From NCBI GenBank assembly GCA_964556655.1, contig CAZKWY010000001.1, positions 1 through 64,000 on the forward strand: DNA of 64,000 nt, in the 5' to 3' direction. Source of the stretch: CAZKWY01 sp964556655. GTDB taxonomy: Bacteria > Patescibacteriota > Minisyncoccia > Portnoybacterales > UBA2143. Position numbers and translations under genes: made by a program. Shown here piece by piece: positions 14,541-23,095 of this stretch (position 1 is the first letter of the stretch; every line of letters starts with the position of its first letter). Under the pieces are notes generated by a model. That model ran no database searches and had not been told where the DNA came from. It saw only the letters and a list, made by a program, of their open reading frames with translations.

Positions 14541-15740
14541 ATGGATTATTCCAAAGAATCTCTTTCTTTGCACAAAAGAAACAAAGGTAAAATAGAAATA
14601 AAATCTAAAATAAAGCTTAGCGACAAGAGAGATTTAAGCCTGGCCTATACTCCTGGCGTAGCCGAACCGTGCAGGAAAATAGATCAGCAGACTTCTCGAG
14701 TCTATGATTACACCATTAAGGGCAACAGCGTAGCAGTAGTCTCCAACGGCACTGCTGTCCTAGGGCTTGGAGACATAGGGCCCCACGCCGCTATGCCAGT
14801 AATGGAAGGTAAATGCCTGCTTTTCAAAAAATTTGCCGGCATTGACGCTTATCCAATATGCCTAGATGCCAAAGACTCTGAAAAAGTAATTGAAATAACT
14901 AAAGCAATAGCGCCAGGCTTTGGAGGCATCAACCTAGAAGATATCAAAGCGCCTGAGTGTTTTAAAATAGAGGAGAAACTAGCTCGAGAGATAGACATTC
15001 CTGTTTTTCACGACGATCAGCATGGCACAGCTATTGTTGTTTTAGCGGCTCTTATTAACGCGCTAAAAATCGTCAAAAAAGAAATAGGGGAGACAAAAAT
15101 TGTCGTTAGCGGAGCAGGAGCCGCTGGAATAGCCACAGCCAGACTACTTTTAGCAAAAGGCGCGCAAAAAATAATTCTCGTTGACAGAAAAGGAATAATT
15201 TACAAGGGTAGGGAAGAGCTAAATCCTGAAAAACAAAAAATGGCTGAACTAACTAATCCGGAAAAAATCAAGGGCGACCTCCAAGGAGCGCTTGAAAAAG
15301 CCGATGTTTTCATCGGCATTTCGTCAGGCAACCTACTAAAAAAAATAGACATTAAAAAAATGTCCTCTAACGCAATCGTTTTTGCTATGGCCAATCCTAT
15401 TCCAGAAATTATGCCTGATGAAGCCAAAAAAGGCGGAGCTATCATTGTTGCCACAGGAAGAAGCGACTTTGAAAACCAGATCAATAATGTTCTCGTTTTC
15501 CCAGGTTTTTTTAGAGGGCTTTTAGATAGTCGGGCTAAAAAAATAACCACGGAAATGAAATTATCTGCCGCCCACGCCCTAGCCAAGATAGTTAAAAATC
15601 CTACTCCCAAAAAGATCATTCCTTCGGTTTTTGAGAAAAATATTGCCAAAATCATATCGTCAAACATCCAAGGACTGTCAAAAAAGGACTGTCCTAAAAT
15701 TACAGTCCTTGGAAGGACTGTCAAAAAAGGACTGTCCTAA
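14541..15740 (+). CDS. NAD(P)-dependent malic enzyme
   Basis: Oxidative decarboxylation of malate to pyruvate. The 399-aa protein has the bacterial short-form pattern: [15 protein letters not shown] start, [15 protein letters not shown], the [23 protein letters not shown] block, metal ligands in [14 protein letters not shown] and [13 protein letters not shown], and the Rossmann motif [16 protein letters not shown] (about 190-205). ATG 14541 matches family starts better than the TTG at 14523. The last ~23 residues (from about QGLSKKDCP) are encoded by a tandem palindromic repeat, so the native C-terminus has been replaced or extended. It is one of very few central-metabolism enzymes here. Confidence 0.94.
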   Translation: MDYSKESLSLHKRNKGKIEIKSKIKLSDKRDLSLAYTPGVAEPCRKIDQQTSRVYDYTIKGNSVAVVSNGTAVLGLGDIGPHAAMPVMEGKCLLFKKFAGIDAYPICLDAKDSEKVIEITKAIAPGFGGINLEDIKAPECFKIEEKLAREIDIPVFHDDQHGTAIVVLAALINALKIVKKEIGETKIVVSGAGAAGIATARLLLAKGAQKIILVDRKGIIYKGREELNPEKQKMAELTNPEKIKGDLQGALEKADVFIGISSGNLLKKIDIKKMSSNAIVFAMANPIPEIMPDEAKKGGAIIVATGRSDFENQINNVLVFPGFFRGLLDSRAKKITTEMKLSAAHALAKIVKNPTPKKIIPSVFEKNIAKIISSNIQGLSKKDCPKITVLGRTVKKGLS

Positions 15741-15755
15741 AATTACAGTCCTTGG
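15670..15755. repeat. Palindromic repeat, copy B (tandem, inverted)
   Basis: Two exact copies of a 43-base period starting at 15670 and 15713. Each is the reverse complement of the 41-base unit at 31105 with one mismatch. The first copy and part of the second are translated as the malic enzyme tail; the stop codon falls inside the second. Confidence 0.92.
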
Positions 15756-15765
15756 AAAGGGATTA

Positions 15766-16653
15766 ATGAAAGATTTAATAATTATAGGAGCGGGGCCAGC
15801 AGGAATATGCGCAGGAGTATATGCCGAAAGGTATAAAATGAATTTTTTAATAATGGGAGAAAAGCCGGGAGGAACAGTAAATGAAGCGCATAAAGTAGAA
15901 AACTATTTAGGTTTTGGCTCTATTAATGGGAAAGACCTAGCCGAAAGGTTCGCTAGCCACATAAAATCAGACATTGTCAATGAAAGAGCGGAAAGAATCT
16001 GCTCTCAAAAAGATTTCTTTGAAATACAAACTAACCGAAACAAATATAAAGCGAAATCATTAATTATCAGCTTAGGCATGAAGTCAAAAAAGCTAGACCT
16101 AGAAAATGAAGCTAAATTTCTCAACCAAAGCATTTTTTATTATCTTCCTTCAAAGGCAAGTATTTTCAACCAAAAAGAAGCGGCTGTTGTCGGAGGAGGC
16201 GATAGCGCTTTAGACGCCGTTCTTAAAATTTCTCTAGAAGCTAAAAAAGTCTATCTTATTCATAGAAGGAACGAGTTTAGAGGGTCGCCTGATCTTTTAG
16301 AAAAAGCGGAGCAAAAAGAAAATGTCACCATCCTGCGAGAAAGGCGGGCTAAATCAGCGCGAGGAGGGAAAAAATTAGAAAAAATTATTCTTGACAATGG
16401 AAAAGAAATTAAGATAGATCTTCTTTTTGTCCAGATAGGAGGAGTGCCTAATGTTTCCCTGTGCGCAAACCTTAGCCTTGAGATGAAAGGAAGCTTTATT
16501 AAAACAGACAAAACCCAGTCTACAAACAGAGATGGAGTATTCGCCGCTGGAGATATCACTAACAACCCATTAAAACAGATTATCACCGCCGCGGCTGAAG
16601 GCGCCATCGCGGCAACCAGCGCCTATCGCTTTATTAAAGGGACAAATAATTGA
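15766..16653 (+). CDS. TrxR-fold flavin reductase lacking CxxC
   Basis: The 295-aa protein has thioredoxin-reductase architecture: FAD motif IIIGAGPAGICAGVYAER (about 5-22), NAD(P)H motif AVVGGGDSALDAVL (about 140-153) and the C-terminal FAD motif GVFAAGDITNNPLKQI. Where thioredoxin reductases have CxxC it has IFYYLPSKASIF, so it cannot reduce thioredoxin in the usual way. The F-Y-x-x-P pattern before the second Rossmann motif resembles TrxR-like ferredoxin/flavodoxin-NADP reductases, my preferred reading. ATG 15766 begins just after the repeat; longer starts would translate the repeat. Confidence 0.85.
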   Translation: MKDLIIIGAGPAGICAGVYAERYKMNFLIMGEKPGGTVNEAHKVENYLGFGSINGKDLAERFASHIKSDIVNERAERICSQKDFFEIQTNRNKYKAKSLIISLGMKSKKLDLENEAKFLNQSIFYYLPSKASIFNQKEAAVVGGGDSALDAVLKISLEAKKVYLIHRRNEFRGSPDLLEKAEQKENVTILRERRAKSARGGKKLEKIILDNGKEIKIDLLFVQIGGVPNVSLCANLSLEMKGSFIKTDKTQSTNRDGVFAAGDITNNPLKQIITAAAEGAIAATSAYRFIKGTNN

Positions 16654-16709
16654 CAATCTCTCTGAAAACATGATAAGCTTTTAATAAGGTAAGAAAAGAG
16701 TTATTTTGT

Positions 16710-16736
16710 CCGCCCGAAAGCGGACTTTTGTTTTAA
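16710..16736 (+). terminator. Terminator after the reductase gene
   Basis: GTCCGC / GCGGAC stem (16710-16715 / 16722-16727), six-base loop, then TTTTGTTTT. Confidence 0.85.
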
Positions 16737-16747
16737 AAGAAGCATTT

Positions 16748-16756
16748 TGTTATAAT
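16748..16756 (+). promoter_or_regulatory. nusA promoter (extended -10)
   Basis: TGT followed by perfect TATAAT (16751-16756). Start expected near 16763, leaving a ~36-base leader without an SD. No clear -35 box. Confidence 0.7.
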
Positions 16757-16798
16757 TTAAGATTCCTACTATTTTAAATAATTTCTCAAAATAAAATT

Positions 16799-18172
16799 AT
16801 GGAACAACAATCATTTGTCTCAGCCCTAGAACAAATTTGCGAGGAAAAAGGAATTTCCAAAGAAAAAGCCATAGAAACAGTGGAGCTAGCTTTAGCGGCG
16901 GCCTATAAAAAAGAATACGCGTGCAGAAATAAAAATATTCGAGTAAAACTAGACCCTAAAAGCGGCGAGATGAAAATTTATCAGATCAAGACAGTCGTTG
17001 ACGAGTCAATGATTAAATCAGAAGAGGAAATTGCTCAAGAAAAAGAAGAAAAAGGGATAGATAGCGAGCCAGAAAATAAGCAAGAACAGGAAGACGACCT
17101 CCCAGAAGAAGAAAAAAAAGTAAGATTTAATCAAGAAAAGCATGTTATGGCAGACAAGATAAAAGAAGATGAAGACATTCCTAAGAAGAAAAAAGAGAAA
17201 GAATATCAAGTAGGAGAGGAGATAAAAATCCCTCTTAAAATTACTCATGACTTCGGCCGCATTGCCGCCCAAACAGCCAAACAAGTTATTATCCAAAGGA
17301 TAAGAGAGGCTGAAAGAGACGCAATTTTTGAAGAATATAAAGATAAAGAAGGTCAGATAGCCAGCGGCATTATCCAGCGGATAGAAGGCAATACCGTCTT
17401 TTTGGATATTGGCAAAGCCACGGGCGTCCTTTTTCCTGAAGAGCAAATCTCGCATGAAAGATACCGTCTCGGGCAAAGAATTAAAGTGTATCTTGCCGAA
17501 GTGCAAAAAGACTCGCGAGGTCCCACCATTGCTCTTTCGCGATCTCATCCTCAAATGATCAGTCAGCTCTTTTATCTAGAAGTTCCAGAGATAGCAGCTG
17601 GATCAGTGGAGATCAAAGCTGTGGCGCGCGAAGCAGGCTCCCGTTCTAAAATAGCGGTCAGCTCAACAGAAGAGAAAATCGACCCCATTGGCTCAATGAT
17701 CGGACAAAAAGGGACAAGAGTTCAAGCAGTCATTAACGAACTAAACGGAGAAAAAATAGATATTGTTGAGTGGTCAGAAAACCCTGTCCAATATATTACT
17801 AATGCTCTTTCTCCTGCCAAAGTAATTGACGTTAGAATGAAGAAAGAAAAGAAGGAAGCAGAGGTGGTTGTTCCAGAAGAACAACTCTCTCTAGCGATCG
17901 GGGTAAAAGGACAAAATGTTAGATTAGCCGCCAAGCTAACTGACTGGAAAATAGACATCAAGCCACAAGAAGAAAGTCCCAAAGAAAAGAAAGGGGAAAA
18001 GGGGAAAGAAGAGAAAAAAACAAAACTAAAAGGCAAAGAAGAAAAACCAGCTCAGACAGAAAAAAAAGAGAAAAAAACCTCCAAAAAGAAGGCAACAAAA
18101 AAAGAAACGGAGGGGGACAAGGAAGAAAAGCTAAAGAAAAAAAGTAAAAACATTGCGAAAAAAAATAAATAG
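16799..18172 (+). CDS. nusA: Transcription termination/antitermination protein NusA
   Basis: NusA binds RNA polymerase and nascent RNA. The 457-aa protein starts with the N-terminal RNAP-binding domain (FVSALEQICEEKGISKEKAIETVELALAAAY), which is interrupted by a Glu/Lys-rich insertion of about 70 residues (about 75-140), unusual for NusA. Then S1 (GQIASGIIQRIEGNTVFLDIG, about 185-245), KH1 and KH2 (IGSMIGQKGTRVQAV, about 300; LAIGVKGQNVRLAAKLT, about 360). The last ~75 residues are a Lys/Glu low-complexity tail. It is monocistronic, bracketed by terminators. Confidence 0.95.
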   Translation: MEQQSFVSALEQICEEKGISKEKAIETVELALAAAYKKEYACRNKNIRVKLDPKSGEMKIYQIKTVVDESMIKSEEEIAQEKEEKGIDSEPENKQEQEDDLPEEEKKVRFNQEKHVMADKIKEDEDIPKKKKEKEYQVGEEIKIPLKITHDFGRIAAQTAKQVIIQRIREAERDAIFEEYKDKEGQIASGIIQRIEGNTVFLDIGKATGVLFPEEQISHERYRLGQRIKVYLAEVQKDSRGPTIALSRSHPQMISQLFYLEVPEIAAGSVEIKAVAREAGSRSKIAVSSTEEKIDPIGSMIGQKGTRVQAVINELNGEKIDIVEWSENPVQYITNALSPAKVIDVRMKKEKKEAEVVVPEEQLSLAIGVKGQNVRLAAKLTDWKIDIKPQEESPKEKKGEKGKEEKKTKLKGKEEKPAQTEKKEKKTSKKKATKKETEGDKEEKLKKKSKNIAKKNK

Positions 18173-18179
18173 AAAAAAC

Positions 18180-18213
18180 AAAAAGAGGATGTCTTGCCAA
18201 GCATCCTCTTTTT
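18180..18213. terminator. Bidirectional terminator after nusA
   Basis: AAAAAGAGGATG pairs perfectly with CATCCTCTTTTT (12 bp) around a ten-base loop. Confidence 0.9.
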
Positions 18214-18215
18214 GT

Positions 18216-18245
18216 TTGACAAAACAGGCCATCTCCTGATAAAAT
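18216..18245 (+). promoter_or_regulatory. Promoter upstream of rny
   Basis: TTGACA (18216-18221), 18 bases, TAAAAT (18240-18245). It implies a ~200-base leader before the RNase Y start at 18456; that leader holds no credible gene. Confidence 0.6.
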
Positions 18246-18455
18246 TAAGCGGTCATTAAAAGACATTAATAAAAATAAATGGCAAATTTCCCTTTGTTTA
18301 TCTATTTATTGATCTAAAAAATCTATGAGAAAAGACCAAGCAAAACACATATTTTTTCAGACAGGCCAGTTTCTGCCTAATTTAGCTTTTCTTTTTTTTA
18401 ATGTAAACGCACGCATTCAAAAGATAACCATAAAGGAATTTACCAAAAGAGAAAT

Positions 18456-19988
18456 ATGGACAATCAACTTATTCTTATTGGAATTTTTTTCGCTACTCTT
18501 ATTTTCGGCTCAACCTTGGGCTATTATACCAGGCAAACTATCGCCAAGAAACAAGCTGGGACAATTGAGGCAAAACTAAACAAGCTTATTGGCCAAGCCA
18601 AAGAAGAAGCCAAAGAAACTGTTTCACGAGCCAAAGAAAAAGCCAATACTATCCTAGAAGAAATCAAGGAGCAAGAAAGAGAAAGACAAAGCCAGCTGAC
18701 CAGAATGGAAGAAAGATTGCTTAAAAAAGAACAATTTGTCGATCAAAAAGGCAATCAAATAGAAAAAGAACAGCACCGACTTAAGGCCAAAATTCAAAAA
18801 GTAAAACAAATTAAGGACGAACTTTCCCAGGCCAGGCAAGAACAAACAGAAAAACTTGAAAAAATAGCTAATCTCAATCAAGATCAAGCCAAAGAAGAAC
18901 TGCTTAAACTAGCCGAAGAAGACCACCAGCAAGTATTGGTGGAAAAAATCAAGAAGCTAGAACAGGAGGGGCAGGAAGAGTTAAATAAAAAGGCTCAAAG
19001 AATTATTGCTCTGGCTATGCAACGCTACGCTGCCTCCCAAGCCAGCGAAACCACTTCTACGGCCGTTGACCTTCCCAACGAAGAACTCAAAGGGAGAATC
19101 ATCGGCAAAGAAGGAAGAAATATCAAAGCGCTGGAAAAGTTTACTGGGGTAGAAATATTAGTAGACGACACTCCGGGAGCAATCATTATTTCCGGATTCG
19201 ACCCGGTTAGAAGGCAAACAGCTAAGATGGCTCTAGAAAAACTAATGGGCGACGGGAGGATCCAGCCAGCGCGCATTGAAGAAGCGGTAGAAAAAGCCAC
19301 TGAGGAAATAGGGCAAAAAATTATTGAGGCAGGAGAAGCAGCCGTCTATGATGTGGGCCTTGCCGGAATCAACCCCCAGCTGGTTAAAACACTAGGACGC
19401 CTGAGGTTCAGAACCAGCTACGGCCAAAATGTTCTGCTTCATTCTGTAGAAACCGCCCATTTAGCAGGCGCCATCGCCTCTGAGCTTGGCGTTGATATTA
19501 ATATAGCCAAAAAAGCCGGCCTTTTCCATGATATTGGCAAGGCCGTTGACCATGAAGTCCAAGGCTCTCATGTAGAAATTGGCAGAAGAATTCTTCAAAA
19601 ATTCGAAGTGGACGAAAAAGTTATTGAAGCTATGCAGGCACATCACGAAGAATACCCTTTTGACAGCTTGGAGTCTATCATCGTCCAAGTGGCTGACGCC
19701 ATTTCCGGCGCCCGACCAGGAGCCAGAAAAGACACTCTGGAAGCTTATCTCAAAAGGCTGGAAGAGCTGGAAAGCATTGCCAACGCCTTCCCCGGAGTAG
19801 AGAAAACATACGCTGTGCAGGCAGGAAGAGAAATAAGGATTTTTGTAAAACCGGAAGAAATAGACGACCTCAAAGCCCATAAAATGGCCAGAGAAATTGC
19901 CTCTCAGATTCAGCAAGATCTTAAATACCCCGGAGAAATTAAAGTTAATGTTATCAGAGAAACAAGAGCGATAGAATATGCCAGATAA
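18456..19988 (+). CDS. rny: Ribonuclease Y
   Basis: Membrane-anchored endoribonuclease starting mRNA decay. The 510-aa protein has an N-terminal transmembrane helix (LILIGIFFATLIFGSTLGYY), a long coiled coil (about 35-190), a KH domain (GRIIGKEGRNIKALEKFTGVEI, about 210) and an HD domain with HSVETAHLAGAIASELG and KAGLFHDIGKAVDHE (about 330-365). Length and order match the family. ATG 18456 places the membrane helix at the N-terminus. ymdB follows 20 bases later, as in many bacteria. With pnp it forms a Bacillus-like degradosome core. Confidence 0.96.
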   Translation: MDNQLILIGIFFATLIFGSTLGYYTRQTIAKKQAGTIEAKLNKLIGQAKEEAKETVSRAKEKANTILEEIKEQERERQSQLTRMEERLLKKEQFVDQKGNQIEKEQHRLKAKIQKVKQIKDELSQARQEQTEKLEKIANLNQDQAKEELLKLAEEDHQQVLVEKIKKLEQEGQEELNKKAQRIIALAMQRYAASQASETTSTAVDLPNEELKGRIIGKEGRNIKALEKFTGVEILVDDTPGAIIISGFDPVRRQTAKMALEKLMGDGRIQPARIEEAVEKATEEIGQKIIEAGEAAVYDVGLAGINPQLVKTLGRLRFRTSYGQNVLLHSVETAHLAGAIASELGVDINIAKKAGLFHDIGKAVDHEVQGSHVEIGRRILQKFEVDEKVIEAMQAHHEEYPFDSLESIIVQVADAISGARPGARKDTLEAYLKRLEELESIANAFPGVEKTYAVQAGREIRIFVKPEEIDDLKAHKMAREIASQIQQDLKYPGEIKVNVIRETRAIEYAR

Positions 19989-20008
19989 TCTTTAAAGAGC
20001 TAAAAACT

Positions 20009-20797
20009 ATGAAAATAATATTTTTTGGAGATATTGTCGGTCGCCCTGGGCGAGAAGCAGTCAAAAAAATTATCCCCCAATTAAAAAAGGCCTACCAGCC
20101 TGATTTTATTATCGGCAATGGAGAAAACGTGGCCCATGGCTCGGGCATCACTGAAGCAACCATGAAAGAGCTTTTAGAAGCGGGCCTTGATCTGATTACC
20201 TTAGGCGACCACGCTTTGCGCAAAAAGGAAGCTTTTCGCCTCCTAGAAGACAAAGAAGCAAAAATCATTAGACCAGCTAATTTTCCTCCGCAAGCGCCAG
20301 GCAGAGGATGTCAAGTTATCAAAGTAAGGACCAAAAAAATTATGGTGGTAAATCTAATCGGGCGCGTTTTTATGAAACAAGATTACGACTGTCCTTTTAG
20401 AAAAGCAAACGAAATTCTCCAAGAACAGGAAGAAAGCCTTGATGGCATTGTTGTTGACTGGCACGCTGAAGCTACCTCGGAAAAAGTATGCTTAGGATGG
20501 CACCTAGACGGCCGCGTATCAGCTGTCCTAGGCACTCATACCCATGTCCAAACCGCTGATGCAAGAATTCTTCCCCAAGGCACAGCATATCTCTCTGACG
20601 TCGGCATGACGGGAGTCAAAGATTCCAGCCTGGGGCTAAACAAAGAAGAAGCGATAAAAAGGTTTATTACCCAAGCGCCGTCCAACATAAGCATGGCCAG
20701 CGGGCCATCAGAAGCAAGCGCCGTCTTGGTAGAAATAGGCCAGGATAAAAAAGCTAAAAAAATAAAGCCCCTTCAAGAAGCAGCTGCCAACGATTAA
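20009..20797 (+). CDS. YmdB-like metallophosphoesterase
   Basis: This 262-aa protein belongs to the TIGR00282/YmdB family of dinuclear-metal phosphodiesterases. Motifs in order: FFGDIVGRPGREAV (metal Asp), IGNGENVAHGSGIT (Asn/Glu), DLITLGDHALRKKE (Asp-His), VVDWHAEATSEK (His) and LGTHTHVQTADARILP (His-x-His). In Bacillus YmdB hydrolyses cyclic nucleotides and influences biofilm or sporulation switches. Its position directly after rny is the conserved arrangement. No SD. Confidence 0.93.
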   Translation: MKIIFFGDIVGRPGREAVKKIIPQLKKAYQPDFIIGNGENVAHGSGITEATMKELLEAGLDLITLGDHALRKKEAFRLLEDKEAKIIRPANFPPQAPGRGCQVIKVRTKKIMVVNLIGRVFMKQDYDCPFRKANEILQEQEESLDGIVVDWHAEATSEKVCLGWHLDGRVSAVLGTHTHVQTADARILPQGTAYLSDVGMTGVKDSSLGLNKEEAIKRFITQAPSNISMASGPSEASAVLVEIGQDKKAKKIKPLQEAAAND

Positions 20798-21004
20798 CAA
20801 TTAGCTGTTGATTAATTTTGTTGACTAATAATAAAATTTAGTAAAAAATAGCTTAATAGCTTGCTCTGGCACAAAAAAACCTGTTAAAATAAACTGTTGT
20901 TGGCAAAAACAGCATAAAGGTCGAAAAACAAAAATAAGCTTGCGAAATCTGTCCAAAAGAATAACTGTTATTCAAGATAGGATTCGTAAGCCATTAACGA
21001 CATT

Positions 21005-21274
21005 ATGACTAAAGATGATTTAATTGAAGCAGTGGCTAAAGTATGCGACTCAAAAAAACAAGCCACTGACGCAGTTAACGCCATAACTGACGCAATTGCC
21101 AAGGCTCTCTCTAAAGGAGAAAAAGTTAGTTTGCCAGGATTTGGCACTTTCAGTATTTCGAAGAGAGCGGCTCGCACCGGCGTCAACCCAAGGACAGGCG
21201 AAAAAATTAAGATCGCGGCAACAAAAGTTCCTAAGTTCAAAGCAGGCAAGTCTTTGAAAGACGCGGTCAAATAG
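21005..21274 (+). CDS. HU-family DNA-binding protein
   Basis: This 89-aa protein matches HU/IHF: MTKDDLIEAVAKVCDSKKQATDAVNAITDAI, then the signature GEKVSLPGFGTFSISKRAARTGVNPRTGEKIKIAATKVPKFKAGKSL, where GVNPRTG is the DNA-intercalating arm tip. It packages the nucleoid as a dimer. A likely TAAAAT -10 near 20885 gives a ~110-base leader. The leader contains AAAGGTCGAAAAA (about 20916-20928), also found before the ferritin-like gene. The 207 bases between ymdB and HU hold nothing else I can name. Confidence 0.96.
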   Translation: MTKDDLIEAVAKVCDSKKQATDAVNAITDAIAKALSKGEKVSLPGFGTFSISKRAARTGVNPRTGEKIKIAATKVPKFKAGKSLKDAVK

Positions 21275-21305
21275 ATAAACTTTTCAAGACATTGAAAGTC
21301 CAACG

Positions 21306-21334
21306 AAAAAAGGCGCTTTTTACGCGCCTTTTTT
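21306..21334. terminator. Bidirectional terminator after the HU gene
   Basis: AAAAAAGGCGC / GCGCCTTTTTT, 11-base arms, 7-base loop, between HU and the convergent tRNA genes. Confidence 0.92.
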
Positions 21335-21370
21335 AATATGCCCTAGGATGCATTGGCTTAGGCAAAAATG

Positions 21371-21441
21371 AGCGGGTAGGGGGAGTCGAACCCCCGTCAT
21401 CAGGTTGGAAACCTGAGGTAATACCGTTATACAATACCCGC
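21371..21441 (-). tRNA. tRNA-Gly(TCC)
   Basis: Minus-strand cloverleaf: acceptor GCGGGTA / TACCCGC, anticodon stem TCAGG/CCTGA, loop TTTCCAA (anticodon TCC), T-arm GGGGGTTCGACTCCCCC, discriminator T. CCA is not encoded. Confidence 0.95.
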
Positions 21442-21458
21442 TTATATTAAGATTGCTG

Positions 21459-21531
21459 TCGGGGATACCAGACTCGAACTGGTAACCTCCTGCTCCCAAA
21501 GCAGGCGCGCTAGCCATTGCGCCAATCCCCG
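21459..21531 (-). tRNA. tRNA-Pro(TGG)
   Basis: Minus-strand cloverleaf: acceptor CGGGGAT / ATCCCCG with the proline C1-G72 pair, anticodon stem CCTGC/GCAGG, loop TTTGGGA (anticodon TGG), T-arm ACCAGTTCGAGTCTGGT, discriminator A. CCA is not encoded. It pairs with tRNA-Gly as a minus-strand tRNA cluster. Confidence 0.95.
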
Positions 21532-21638
21532 TTTCTACACTAAATTAACCGGCTTTCTCTAGCCAGCTTTTTATCTTAATCCAGAAAAAGCACCAAGTCA
21601 ATCATCCCCAGCCGCCACTAGAACAGTTTTCGCACTTA

Positions 21639-21647
21639 TGATATAAT
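21639..21647 (+). promoter_or_regulatory. Near-leaderless promoter of the histidine kinase
   Basis: TGA plus perfect TATAAT (21642-21647); start predicted near 21654, about five bases before ATG 21659. Confidence 0.7.
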
Positions 21648-21658
21648 ATTGATTGATT

Positions 21659-22642
21659 ATGATAAAAGAAATTTGCGAAAATATTAATTTCTTCAAACAA
21701 TGCCGCAAATATAATATCGGACTCTGGCAGTGTCCGACTTTCCTTTTTCTTATCACTGGAATAGTGACTATCTCTGCTATCATCACGACCTACTTTATTG
21801 GGACAAAATACGCTAACCCGGAAATAGTTGTTTTAATTGTCATTGGCATGTCAATTATTCTTCTAGTGGTTAGTTATCTCATTATTCATGGCTTCGAAAG
21901 ACTGGCTGAGGCCAACCGCATGAAGTCAGAGTTCGTCAGCGTCGCCTCCCACCAGCTAAGAACTCCTCTCACTTCTGTAAAATGGGCCCTTAACATCATC
22001 GACCAACGAAAAGACAAACACCATCTTGATGGCCAAGAAATAAGCTTTCTAAAAGACGTGGAAAAAGGCAACCAGCGCATGATTGATCTAGTCAATGATC
22101 TCTTAAACGTTTCCCGCATTGAGCAGGGAAGATTGTTTTTTAATCCTAAAAAAACTTCTTTTGTTAAAATAGTTCAACAAAAAGTAGATGAATATCGACC
22201 CATCGCTAAAGCTAAAAACATTAAATTAACCTTAAAGATAGAAGACCTCCAAGAAATCCCTTTGCTTTTTGTTGATCCGCAAAGCATTAAATTGGCCGTT
22301 AATAATCTTATTGACAATGCCGTTAAATATAGCCGTGAAAAAGGAGAGATATTGGTTCGGCTAGAAAAAGACAAAAAATGTTTGAGATTTTCCGTTAGAG
22401 ACCACGGAGTGGGCATCCCAAAAACAGAGCAAAAAAAGATTTTTGATAAATTCTTCCGCAGCCAAAATATTTTAAAATACCAGACTGAAGGCACGGGATT
22501 GGGGCTTTTTATCGCCAAGGCAGCCGTGGAAAGCTACGGCGGAAAAATGAATTTTAAAAGCCAGGAAGGCAAAGGATCGCTTTTCTGGTTTGCCGTACCA
22601 ATTAAACAGCCTAATAAAGAGGCCGTAACCGAGATAGAATAA
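21659..22642 (+). CDS. Membrane sensor histidine kinase
   Basis: A 327-aa kinase with two transmembrane helices (about 26-48 and 58-78) and a very short outside loop, so it probably senses something in or near the membrane. HisKA follows with the phospho-acceptor His in SVASHQLRTPLTSVKW, then HATPase_c with N-box NNLIDNAVKYS, G1 DHGVGIPKTE and G2 TGLGLFIAK. ATG 21659 fits the promoter; a TTG six bases earlier is unlikely. The response regulator follows 40 bases downstream and a pilus locus after that, suggesting pilus control, which is inference. Confidence 0.94.
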   Translation: MIKEICENINFFKQCRKYNIGLWQCPTFLFLITGIVTISAIITTYFIGTKYANPEIVVLIVIGMSIILLVVSYLIIHGFERLAEANRMKSEFVSVASHQLRTPLTSVKWALNIIDQRKDKHHLDGQEISFLKDVEKGNQRMIDLVNDLLNVSRIEQGRLFFNPKKTSFVKIVQQKVDEYRPIAKAKNIKLTLKIEDLQEIPLLFVDPQSIKLAVNNLIDNAVKYSREKGEILVRLEKDKKCLRFSVRDHGVGIPKTEQKKIFDKFFRSQNILKYQTEGTGLGLFIAKAAVESYGGKMNFKSQEGKGSLFWFAVPIKQPNKEAVTEIE

Positions 22643-22682
22643 TGGCTATCTCCGGAAATGTCTCTTTCTAGCGTTTTGCTAT

Positions 22683-23057
22683 ATGAAAACAATATTGTTT
22701 ATTGAAGACGAACCAACTCTACAAAAAACAGCTGGACGTTTTTTAGAGGAAGAAGGATACGAAATAAGAAGCGCCCTTGACGGAGAGGCCGGTCTTGCTC
22801 TAGCTAAAAAAATAAAGCCGGACTTGATCCTGCTAGATTTAATCCTACCAAAAAAAGACGGCTTTGAGGTACTTGAAGAACTCAAGACAGACTCCTCTAC
22901 CAAAGAAATTCCTGTTATTGTCTTAACTAACCTCGAAGGTAGCCACGATGTAGAAAGAGCTCTTTCTTTGGGCGCGACTACCTATTTAGTCAAGGCTAAT
23001 TACAAATTGAACGAAATTTCAAAAAAGATTAAAAAAGCCTTTGAAAGCAAGAAGTAA
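22683..23057 (+). CDS. Single-domain response regulator
   Basis: A 124-aa receiver domain only. Acidic pocket FIEDEP, phospho-acceptor Asp in DLILLDLILPKKDGFEVL (about 53), switch Thr in VIVLTNL and conserved Lys in YLVKANYKL. With no DNA-binding output domain it must act by protein contact or phosphotransfer, as CheY-like proteins do. It lies between its likely kinase and the pilus ATPase. Confidence 0.94.
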   Translation: MKTILFIEDEPTLQKTAGRFLEEEGYEIRSALDGEAGLALAKKIKPDLILLDLILPKKDGFEVLEELKTDSSTKEIPVIVLTNLEGSHDVERALSLGATTYLVKANYKLNEISKKIKKAFESKK

Positions 23058-23095
23058 AAACGCCTTACTAAATGTTTTTATTGCCGCTTTAATAT

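Noticed and set aside
15670..15755. Tandem repeat as a CRISPR array
   Set aside because: Periods are exact copies without unique spacers, other copies are dispersed, and no cas genes are present.
18325..18579. 84-aa plus-strand reading frame before rny
   Set aside because: It overlaps the RNase Y start in another frame and looks like leader sequence read by chance.
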